Source: CAZFUY01 sp964522445
Lineage (GTDB): Bacteria; Pseudomonadota; Gammaproteobacteria; SZUA-229
Length of the DNA: 6,292 nucleotides
Direction of reading: 5' to 3'
NCBI GenBank assembly: GCA_964522445.1
Contig: CAZFUY010000137.1
Location: 1-6,292, forward strand
The notes beneath the pieces were generated by a model. The model did no database searches and was not told the origin of the DNA. It saw only the letters and a program-made list of their open reading frames with translations. Shown here piece after piece: positions 1 through 5,660 of this stretch; positions within the stretch are counted from its first letter, which is position 1; each line of letters opens with the position of its first letter. The position numbers and the translations under genes were made by a program.

Positions 1-100
1 TACAAACCATTTTTTCTCAGCCTAATTCTAACCATACTTAATCAGAGTATCCCTAGAAAAATATCGCCATTGTTATCAATGCTAATGGCAATGGTTTGTA
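1..100. repeat. 11-bp inverted repeat pair (1-11 and 90-100)
   Basis: TACAAACCATT at 1-11 is the exact reverse complement of AATGGTTTGTA at 90-100. The left arm touches the window edge, so the repeat may be longer outside. On the minus strand the left arm contains ATG at 10-8, a possible start of the next gene. The right arm includes most of the loop of the 83-114 hairpin. The match is seen directly; any function is inferred. Confidence 0.5.
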
Positions 101-380
101 AGTTATTGCCATTACATGGCCCGCCAGCACATTCGCCTGTTTCTATTTTAAATATAGCACCATGAACTGAGCATTGAATAAGTGCTTTATCTATATCAAG
201 AAAATCATCAGGCTGCCACTCAAGATTTACGCCGACATGAGGGCATTTATTTTTATAGCCATAGACCTGTCCATTTTTTTTAACCAGAAAAATATTTTTT
301 TCATTATTAGAAGAATCAAGTTGAAAGCCTTTTGCGCCTGGGTCTTTAATATCATCGATGTTGCATAATTTATTTGTCAT
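42..380 (-). CDS. Small Rieske [2Fe-2S] domain protein
   Basis: This 112-residue protein is essentially one Rieske domain. It has no signal peptide or membrane segment, so it is probably a cytoplasmic electron carrier or a detached ferredoxin subunit. The cluster ligands are visible as C46-P-H48 and C70-S-V-H73. The 21 residues between H48 and C70 exceed the 15-17 typical of many Rieske proteins; the insert (around EWQPDDFLDID) resembles a small-proteobacterial Rieske subfamily as I remember it. A GGPC motif follows at residues 86-89. The extra cysteine pair that forms a disulfide in bc1-type Rieske proteins is not evident, which favours a ferredoxin-like, lower-potential type. The ATG overlaps the stop of the upstream kinase as ATGA, and a GGA lies about eight bases before it, which supports this start. 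The electron partner is unknown. The fold call is firm; the pathway role is not. Confidence 0.9.
   Translation of the reverse strand: MTNKLCNIDDIKDPGAKGFQLDSSNNEKNIFLVKKNGQVYGYKNKCPHVGVNLEWQPDDFLDIDKALIQCSVHGAIFKIETGECAGGPCNGNNLQTIAISIDNNGDIFLGIL
83..114 (-). promoter_or_regulatory. Perfect 10-bp hairpin inside the Rieske gene 3' end
   Basis: TAATGGCAAT (83-92) and ATTGCCATTA (105-114) are exact reverse complements enclosing a 12-base loop. The surrounding 66-120 segment carries further short symmetric pieces (CATTG/CAATG at 68-72 and 77-81; GCCAT/ATGGC at 108-112 and 116-120), so alternative foldings compete. There is no T-run after the stem on the minus-strand transcript, so it is not an ordinary intrinsic terminator. 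It lies in coding sequence, so a regulatory role is inference only. Confidence 0.4.
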
Positions 381-1240
381 AGTTTTCCAGGTTGATTAAA
401 GCCTGACTGGGCGCATTTTTTACCGGCTAATTTACAGGCAAATTCAATAGCCTTATCTAAGGGGGTATTATTTATAATGCTGTGTATCAGACCAGCGTTA
501 TATGTATCACCTGCACCAATCGTATCAATAATTTTATCTGCTATAAAGGCAGGGCTATGAAATATAGAATTATTCTGTATCAACCATGCACCCTGTTTTC
601 CCCAGGTGCAGGAAATTAAGGCATGAGGATATTTTTTTGCAAAGTGGTTAAGGCATTCTTTTGCTGAATCAAAACTAAGGTTTTGAGCAAAGGGTTTTGA
701 AATCATTAAAATATCTGCCAGTGGAAAAAGTTGATCAAAGTCTTTGCGTTCTTTTTCAATTTCAAGTGAAATCATTTTATTATTGTGTTTTATTTTTTTT
801 ATCATCTTATACGTTTGATTAATATTGCGGCCTTCAAAATGAAACCAGTCAAAATCAGATAATTTGATTTTATCAAATTGTTCAAAAGTTAACTCTGGAA
901 GATTGCGATAATGAACTATAGTTCTTGAACCATTATTTTTATTAACAGTAATATAAGAAGTTGGTGTAGAGCTGTTTTTTATGGTGAGTTCAGAGTTAAA
1001 GCTAACATTAAATTTTTTCAGATCTTTAATAATTAATGTTCCAGCTGAATCATCGGCTAATGTAGTTGCTAATTGGCATTGGTGATTTAACTGGCTTAGC
1101 ACAACCGCTGTATTTGCTGCATTGCCTCCGCGTGATATTTGTTGGCTGCTAGCACGTAGTTCTTCATCCTCTATGGGGTAGTGATCAACGTGATTAATAA
1201 TATCGAGGGTTGCGATACCTGTAAGAAGAATTTTAGTCAT
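377..1240 (-). CDS. PfkB-family carbohydrate kinase, ketohexokinase-like
   Basis: A 287-residue ribokinase/PfkB-family sugar kinase, expected to phosphorylate a small sugar or sugar analogue with ATP in the cytoplasm. The substrate-side motif RGGNAAN is at residues 37-43. The C-terminal PfkB signature DTIGAGD is at 239-245, with D245 the expected catalytic base and the GAG the anion hole. Several stretches resemble animal ketohexokinase (fructokinase) as remembered rather than generic PfkB kinases: NGSRTIV near 103-109, FHFEGRN at 133-139, SLEIEK at 158-163 and AGKKC at 272-276. Length also fits ketohexokinase (about 298). Fructose 1-phosphorylation is therefore a reasonable guess, but bacterial relatives may act on other ketoses. 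It is the first gene of a two-gene unit with the Rieske protein (4-base ATGA overlap). No strong ribosome binding site precedes the ATG. It is divergent from rmuC, with 47 bases between. Confidence 0.9.
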   Translation of the reverse strand: MTKILLTGIATLDIINHVDHYPIEDEELRASSQQISRGGNAANTAVVLSQLNHQCQLATTLADDSAGTLIIKDLKKFNVSFNSELTIKNSSTPTSYITVNKNNGSRTIVHYRNLPELTFEQFDKIKLSDFDWFHFEGRNINQTYKMIKKIKHNNKMISLEIEKERKDFDQLFPLADILMISKPFAQNLSFDSAKECLNHFAKKYPHALISCTWGKQGAWLIQNNSIFHSPAFIADKIIDTIGAGDTYNAGLIHSIINNTPLDKAIEFACKLAGKKCAQSGFNQPGKL

Positions 1241-1287
1241 ATTATGAACTGTCTGCTTTTAAGGCTAGAATAGCAGAAATTATCTGG

Positions 1288-2691
1288 ATGACATTACTTA
1301 TGATTGAAGAAAATTTCATCATTCTGATGCTCGGCATCGTTATAACTATTGCACTGCTTGTTATCTGGCTGGTGTCTCAGATTAAGCAGCTAAAATCTGA
1401 AATTGATACTCAATTATCATCACAGTCTAATTTGCAGAATAACGTTAGAGATGAGCTGGCAAATACTAGAGAAAAACAAATTAGTCAGCTTGCAGAGATG
1501 CAGCAGGTGTTATCTGAGCGATTTTCTGATTTACAGCAAAATATAGAACGTCGATTAGGTGAGGCTACTGAAAAACAGGGCGAGCGTTTCTCAAGCTTTA
1601 GTGAGTTGACACAAAACACATTGCATCAACATCGTCAAAGTTTTGAAGAGCGTCAAATGGAAACTTTGAAATTACAGCAGGAGAATCTGAGTCAGGGCAT
1701 GAATGATGTGCGCAAACAGGTAACGGATGCGTTGGGCAGGTATGGTGATGATTTAGGTAAGCGAGTTGAGGCATTAACTCAGACGACAGATCAACGTTTA
1801 AAAGATATTAGTGGCCAGGTTGAAAAACGCTTAAATGATGGTTTTGAAAAAACGACAGCGACATTTGCTGATGTTTTAAAACGCCTCGCATTAATTGATG
1901 AGGCGCAGAAAAAGATTACTGAATTATCCGGTAATGTTGTGAGCCTACAGGAAGTGCTGGCAGATAAACGTTCTCGAGGTGCATTTGGTGAGATTCAGTT
2001 AGCGGCATTAGTGAGAAATGTAATGCCAGAAAGCAGTTTTAAGCTTCAATATAGCTTGCCTAATAATACCCGAGTTGACTGTATATTATTTTTGCCTGAA
2101 CCAAGTGGGCATATTGCTATTGATTCCAAGTTCCCGTTGGAGTCTTTTAGAAAGATTACAGATCTGGATTTGCCAGATTCAGATAGGCAGGCTGCAGAAC
2201 GGCAGTTTAAGCAGGATATACGTAAACATATAAAAGATATTGCTGATAAATATATTATTCCTGATGTCACATCGGATGGTGCGGTAATGTTTATTCCGGC
2301 AGAGGCGGTATTTGCAGAAATTCATGCTCATTATTATGAATTAGTGGAGGAGGCACAGCGAGCAAAAGTCTGGCTGGTTTCACCAACAACGCTAATGGCT
2401 GTGTTAACAACGGCCCGTGCAGTTTTAAAAGATTCAGCAACTCGTAAACAGGTACATCTTATTCAGGAGCACCTGGTGGCACTATCAAAAGATTTTGATC
2501 GATTTCAGGTGCGTATGAAAAAATTATCCACTCATATACAGCAGGCTAACAAGGATGTAGAAGATGTAAACACATCGGCCAGAAAAATTAGCAGCCGGTT
2601 TGAGAAAATAGAAAAGGTAGAAGTTCTGGATGAAATACCTGTTAGTTTACTGGCGCATGAAGAGGAAGATTCTGGCCAGACTGATGATTAG
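1288..2691 (+). CDS. rmuC: DNA recombination protein RmuC
   Basis: A 467-residue RmuC homologue, close to the E. coli length of about 475. RmuC limits recombination at short inverted repeats and is predicted to be a nuclease acting on unusual DNA structures. Residues 8-30 form one hydrophobic segment that would anchor it in the inner membrane. Residues 31-220 are charged, Q-rich and heptad-like, indicating a long coiled coil. The conserved RmuC domain follows: DKRSRGAFGE at 226-235, RVDCILFLP at 262-270, IAIDSKFPLESF at 277-288 and the VSPTTLMAVL block at 364-373. E235, D264, D279 and K281 are plausible metal/catalytic residues of a PD-(D/E)xK-like fold, which is inferred. The C-terminus is an acidic tail. 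The start at 1288 has only a weak ribosome site; an in-frame ATG at 1300 would remove four residues. It is transcribed away from the sugar kinase gene. Confidence 0.95.
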   Translation: MTLLMIEENFIILMLGIVITIALLVIWLVSQIKQLKSEIDTQLSSQSNLQNNVRDELANTREKQISQLAEMQQVLSERFSDLQQNIERRLGEATEKQGERFSSFSELTQNTLHQHRQSFEERQMETLKLQQENLSQGMNDVRKQVTDALGRYGDDLGKRVEALTQTTDQRLKDISGQVEKRLNDGFEKTTATFADVLKRLALIDEAQKKITELSGNVVSLQEVLADKRSRGAFGEIQLAALVRNVMPESSFKLQYSLPNNTRVDCILFLPEPSGHIAIDSKFPLESFRKITDLDLPDSDRQAAERQFKQDIRKHIKDIADKYIIPDVTSDGAVMFIPAEAVFAEIHAHYYELVEEAQRAKVWLVSPTTLMAVLTTARAVLKDSATRKQVHLIQEHLVALSKDFDRFQVRMKKLSTHIQQANKDVEDVNTSARKISSRFEKIEKVEVLDEIPVSLLAHEEEDSGQTDD

Positions 2692-2696
2692 TCTGG
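2676..2696 (+). promoter_or_regulatory. Inverted repeat spanning the rmuC stop codon
   Basis: CCAGACT (2676-2682) and AGTCTGG (2690-2696) form a perfect 7-bp stem with a 7-base loop. The rmuC TAG (2689-2691) overlaps the loop and right arm. A second small palindrome, GGTAT-CA-ATACC, follows directly at 2695-2706 and shares the last two bases of the right arm. No U-run follows, so a canonical Rho-independent terminator is unlikely. It could protect the 3' end of the mRNA or bind a protein. Confidence 0.45.
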
Positions 2697-2966
2697 TATC
2701 AATACCTGGTAAATGTAGTAGAGAAAGTTGTAGCCACTCATAATCTACCAAAAGCCTATGCTGGCAGGTATAGACTTTATATAAGTTATAATCAAAATTC
2801 AGGTATAGCTCACATTACATATGCGGGAAAAACACTGATTCTGTGTCTATACTTATAAGGCTTTTCTAAAAATAGAGTAATCATTCTGTCTGTGGGGCAA
2901 TATGCTTCTAATGCTATGAAATAGCGTATATGATTGATTATAAAACAAATTTATTGGGGTTTTAGT
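2692..2966. other. Non-coding gap between rmuC and the PilZ gene
   Basis: No convincing gene on either strand: stop codons are frequent and no short frame has a ribosome site. The gap is AT-rich. It contains an exact TATAAT at 2787-2792 with no matching -35 at the usual spacing, so the PilZ promoter cannot be fixed with confidence. It also holds repeated GTATAG boxes, listed separately. Confidence 0.5.
2765..2852. repeat. Repeated CAGGTATAG boxes upstream of the PilZ gene
   Basis: CAGGTATAG occurs at 2765-2773 and again at 2800-2808, 35 bases apart. The first copy extends to GTATAGAC (2768-2775), which is matched in reverse by GTCTATAC at 2845-2852. The TATAAT hexamer at 2787-2792 lies between the two direct copies. 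The arrangement resembles operator half-sites around a promoter, but short AT-rich repeats also arise by chance. Confidence 0.35.
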
Positions 2967-3332
2967 GTGGATAATTATGAAGAACGTCGTGCTGATAAAC
3001 GCTTTGATCAAAGTGAAGGTATTAGCCTGAAAATTGTATTTTCATCTGAGAATCCGGGATTACTGGGTAAAACAATGAGTGCTGAAACACTAGATGTTTC
3101 TGCTTCAGGTATGAGGATTTTAATGGAGCGTGCAATAAAGATTGATAGCGTACTCGATGTTTGGGTAACGCTTCATGACCAGAATAAAAAATATTTTTTA
3201 ACAGGTAATGTTCGCTGGTGTCGTCCCAGTGAAACGGGGAAAGATTATCATGTGGGGCTTGTACTTCGTGAGCGTACAGATACGGTGACTGACCTGGCGA
3301 GCTGGCGGGAAGCCTTTAAAAAGCAAAAATAA
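2967..3332 (+). CDS. Stand-alone PilZ domain protein, probable c-di-GMP receptor
   Basis: The protein is 121 residues if it begins at the GTG at 2967. This start is preferred because GGGG lies seven bases upstream and because the typical charged PilZ opening (DNYEERRADKRF) follows at once. Reading on from the TTG at 2934 would add 11 residues without family resemblance. Both c-di-GMP binding motifs are intact: R8-x3-R12 (RADKR) and D43-x-S45-x2-G48 (DVSASG), the latter followed by MRI. It has no membrane segment or second domain, so it presumably changes shape on binding the nucleotide and acts on a partner. It sits 67 bases upstream of the patatin-like hydrolase gene on the same strand. That makes the hydrolase a candidate partner by context only; PilZ proteins often act in motility or exopolysaccharide control instead. 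Confidence 0.88.
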   Translation: MDNYEERRADKRFDQSEGISLKIVFSSENPGLLGKTMSAETLDVSASGMRILMERAIKIDSVLDVWVTLHDQNKKYFLTGNVRWCRPSETGKDYHVGLVLRERTDTVTDLASWREAFKKQK

Positions 3333-3347
3333 GCGGCTTGCAGTACC

Positions 3348-3372
3348 CATGAGTTGTTCATTACAATTCATG
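3348..3372 (+). promoter_or_regulatory. Hairpin between the PilZ and hydrolase genes
   Basis: CATGAGTTGT (3348-3357) pairs with ACAATTCATG (3363-3372): ten consecutive pairs, one of them G-U in RNA, around a five-base loop TCATT. No T-run follows, so it is a poor terminator. It ends 17 bases before the hydrolase ribosome binding site. An ATG inside it opens a 12-codon frame ending at 3387, just before that site, but no ribosome site supports this frame. The hairpin may set the relative expression of the two genes; that is inference. Confidence 0.45.
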
Positions 3373-3388
3373 TTAAATGATAATTGAT

Positions 3389-3397
3389 GGGAGAAGG
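3389..3397 (+). promoter_or_regulatory. Strong ribosome binding site of the hydrolase gene
   Basis: GGGAGAAGG is a purine-rich Shine-Dalgarno sequence; its GGAG ends six bases before the ATG at 3400. It is the clearest ribosome site in the window and fixes the hydrolase start. Confidence 0.75.
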
Positions 3398-3399
3398 TC

Positions 3400-5433
3400 A
3401 TGGATGATGCAGTCCTGCATCCTGTTTGTAATGAACAGAAAGTTATTGCGGATGAGCTTGAGCGTATTCGCGTTCGTAGAAATATTAAACAATCAGAAAG
3501 CATTAAAGACCTGACCGGTCTGGCTCTTTCGGGTGGCGGTGTTCGATCTGCTACTTTTAATCTTGGTTTGCTACAGGCGCTTCACCGGCATAAAGTTTTA
3601 CAGGATGTTGATTATTTATCTACCGTATCTGGTGGTGGTTATATTGGCTCTGCGTTTACCTGGTTTAATGCTAAATTAAAAAATACATTTCCTTTTGGTT
3701 CGGGTCGTTCTGATGATAATAAATCAGGTGGTAAAATAATAGGCTGGATAAGACAGCATGGCTGTTATTTAGCGCCAGGAAATGGTCTGGATGGATACGC
3801 ATTAATGGCAGCCATTTTTAGAGGTATCTTTGTAAATATTCTAATAGCCGTTCCTGTTTTTCTGCTGCTTATGTGGTTGCTTATTGATCTAAAGTTGTTT
3901 CCTGTAATATTAAAAGCAACTGGCTTTGTTGCTCTACTATTTATATTATTTAATATATTTTATGCCTTTGGTTCAAGTTTTTCATGGTTAAATAATTTTA
4001 ATTTGCGCAGACAATATTCTAAATATATGGGTAGAGCAATTAAGATTATTTTAACTGGATCGGTTATTGGTACATTGCCGTATGTGCATCAATATTTAGT
4101 TGAGTGGATTAATGAAATAGCACCATCAATATCTGCTGGTGGATTGTTGGCTATGATTCTGGGCTGGAAGAACCGTAATGTCTCTGATGAGAAGTCAGGA
4201 AAATCTGCATGGATGTTACGTATAGGCTTGGTGTTGTTAGCTTATGGATTTTTATTAGCTATGCATCATCTGGCTTTATATGTTGAGATATTTTCATTGT
4301 CTGGTGGTATTGGTATTGAAGCTGAAAGCATTATATGGATGAGTCTAAGTTTATCTATATTAGTTGGTGTGCTTGGAAATATAAATCATGTCTCAATGCA
4401 TCGTTATTATCGAGATCGCTTAATGGAAGCTTTTATGGCGAGGCCAGATCTTGATAATGCAAAAGAAGAATTTCTTCAGGCGAATAAATTTTATTTAAAA
4501 GATATACAGCAAACATATGCGCCTTATCATATTATTAATACCAATATGATAACGGTGGCTTCAAAAAATCCAAAATTGCGTTTAAGAGGCGGCGATAATT
4601 TTATTTTATCGCCACTGTATTGTGGTGCTCAGTCAACAGGTTATGCCAATAATAATGAGCAAATAATAAATGGAAAAAAACTTTCAGGATATTTGGGGGG
4701 GCAAATGGATCTGGCAACGGCATTTACAATTTCTGGTGCGGCGGTTGACCCAAATACAGGTGTAACACGTTCACGTCCGTTAGCATTTTTAATGACATTG
4801 CTTAATTTGCGTCTTGGTTACTGGGTGCGCAACCCATTAAAACCAGCAACTTTTTTAAAGTCGTTATCTCGCCCCTGGTGGCATTTAGATTTATTGTATG
4901 AAATGTTAGGCATTAAATTAAATGAAAAACATCGCCATGTACATTTATCTGATGGTGGACATTTTGAAAATCTTGCCATTTATGAACTGGTAAGACGAAA
5001 ATGTAAATATATTATAGCCTCTGATGCAGCAGCAGATCCTGACTGGAGTTTTGCTGATCTTGCAAAATTAATCGAATTAGTTCGAGTCGATTTTGGTGCG
5101 GAAATTAAAATAGATATTCGAAAATTACAGCCTGAAGGTGAAAATAAAATATCACCAAAATCTTTTGTTACAGGTGAAATTACTTATTCTGATGGCAGTA
5201 CAGGTTGTTTGATATATATAAAAACAACAGTGGTTAGTGGTTTGAATGAAGATATTTATAGTTATCGGCGTGATAATAAAGCTTTCCCTGATGAGACAAC
5301 AGCAGATCAGTTTTTTGATGAGACTCAGTTTGAGGCTTATAGAGAATTAGGTTTTCAGATTGGATGCAACGTATTTTCTGAAGCAGGTAATACAGGCTGG
5401 AAAAATAAAAAAGTATCAGAGATATGTCTGTAA
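3400..5433 (+). CDS. Membrane-embedded patatin-like phospholipase
   Basis: A 677-residue patatin-family acyl hydrolase, expected to cleave acyl esters of membrane lipids with a Ser-Asp dyad. The oxyanion-hole motif SGGGVRS is at residues 44-50. The nucleophile elbow is STVSGGG at 74-80, with S77 the likely nucleophile; the first glycine of the usual GxSxG is replaced by threonine (T75). The catalytic Asp motif is D518-G-G520 within LSDGGHFENLAIYEL. Between the nucleophile and the Asp lies a block of about six hydrophobic segments (roughly 141-163, 168-190, 212-230, 243-256, 271-292, 308-328), so the protein is probably integral to the inner membrane. HRYYRDRLMEAF (334-345) and SGAAV (445-449) resemble conserved blocks of large bacterial patatin-like proteins with internal membrane spans. 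No N-terminal signal peptide is seen. It follows the PilZ gene and its 3' end overlaps a small reading frame. Substrate and physiological role are unknown. Confidence 0.88.
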   Translation: MDDAVLHPVCNEQKVIADELERIRVRRNIKQSESIKDLTGLALSGGGVRSATFNLGLLQALHRHKVLQDVDYLSTVSGGGYIGSAFTWFNAKLKNTFPFGSGRSDDNKSGGKIIGWIRQHGCYLAPGNGLDGYALMAAIFRGIFVNILIAVPVFLLLMWLLIDLKLFPVILKATGFVALLFILFNIFYAFGSSFSWLNNFNLRRQYSKYMGRAIKIILTGSVIGTLPYVHQYLVEWINEIAPSISAGGLLAMILGWKNRNVSDEKSGKSAWMLRIGLVLLAYGFLLAMHHLALYVEIFSLSGGIGIEAESIIWMSLSLSILVGVLGNINHVSMHRYYRDRLMEAFMARPDLDNAKEEFLQANKFYLKDIQQTYAPYHIINTNMITVASKNPKLRLRGGDNFILSPLYCGAQSTGYANNNEQIINGKKLSGYLGGQMDLATAFTISGAAVDPNTGVTRSRPLAFLMTLLNLRLGYWVRNPLKPATFLKSLSRPWWHLDLLYEMLGIKLNEKHRHVHLSDGGHFENLAIYELVRRKCKYIIASDAAADPDWSFADLAKLIELVRVDFGAEIKIDIRKLQPEGENKISPKSFVTGEITYSDGSTGCLIYIKTTVVSGLNEDIYSYRRDNKAFPDETTADQFFDETQFEAYRELGFQIGCNVFSEAGNTGWKNKKVSEICL

Positions 5434-5525
5434 AGAAATGCCAGTTTTGTGAAAAAATTGCCAATCAAAAATTTTTTATTGTAGTTATTGTTGTTGCGGC
5501 TATTTATTTTTTATTTTGGGGTTAG
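5424..5525 (+). CDS. Putative 33-residue membrane microprotein with CxxC
   Basis: A short frame begins at an ATG inside the last codons of the hydrolase gene, in the +2 frame relative to it, and ends at TAG 5523-5525. The product starts with a basic, polar segment containing C6-Q-F-C9, then a charged stretch up to K16. A continuous hydrophobic helix follows at about residues 17-32 (FFIVVIVVAAIYFLFW) and ends the protein. The layout is that of a single-span small membrane protein with lysines on the cytoplasmic side. The CxxC could bind metal or form a disulfide. The 10-base overlap with the hydrolase stop would allow translational coupling; the upstream CAGAG is only a weak ribosome site. No homologue is recognised, and a chance frame in AT-rich DNA is possible. 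Confidence 0.45.
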   Translation: MSVKKCQFCEKIANQKFFIVVIVVAAIYFLFWG

Positions 5526-5660
5526 GCTTTGACTAATTACCTGGGTGTCCGAGCAAAGTATTCCAGTAGCCCGCTGGACTCTGAGCTAAAATTAAAATAG
5601 CTAGTTGCTTATACCATTGTGTGTGAATGTTTTTATGGGTATAGGCGGAATGGCACTAAG
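5526..5660. other. Non-coding stretch between the hydrolase unit and the IS
   Basis: No gene is supported. The part around 5546-5585 is visibly more GC-rich than its surroundings and holds a 5-bp stem TCCAG/CTGGA (5562-5566, 5574-5578). A weak AGCTA/TAGCT pair is at 5584-5588 and 5598-5602. The left-hand boundary of the insertion sequence must lie somewhere here or just upstream, but it cannot be placed without the other end of the element. Confidence 0.5.
5607..5646. repeat. Inverted repeat beside the transposase 3' end
   Basis: GCTTATACC (5607-5615) pairs with GGTATAGGC (5638-5646) over nine positions with one G-T wobble, around a 22-base loop. It lies 14 bases past the transposase stop, in the zone where the end of the insertion sequence is expected. 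It may be a terminator-like or end-associated structure; no T-run directly follows on either strand. Confidence 0.35.

Noticed and set aside
174..368. Plus-strand frame opposite the Rieske gene
   Set aside because: It lies wholly within the well-supported Rieske gene on the other strand and shows no recognisable domain.
1241..1287. Promoters in the kinase/rmuC divergent gap (TAGAAT at 1266-1271; CATAAT on the minus strand at 1246-1241)
   Set aside because: Neither has an acceptable -35 hexamer at 16-18 bases, and the minus-strand hexamer abuts the start codon.
2046..2270. Minus-strand frame inside rmuC
   Set aside because: It is antisense to the conserved RmuC domain and has no family features.
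2787..2792. Exact TATAAT as a firm PilZ promoter call
   Set aside because: There is no -35 match at the usual spacing and no TGn extension, and such hexamers are common in AT-rich gaps; it is kept only as a note.
2934..2966. TTG at 2934 as the PilZ start, giving an 11-residue extension
   Set aside because: The extension has no PilZ resemblance, TTG is rare, and the GTG at 2967 has a better-placed G-rich ribosome site.
3198..3503. Minus-strand frame across the PilZ/hydrolase junction
   Set aside because: It overlaps two supported genes in antisense and has no motif.
5234..5464. Minus-strand frame opposite the hydrolase 3' end
   Set aside because: It is antisense to conserved coding sequence with a composition expected by chance.
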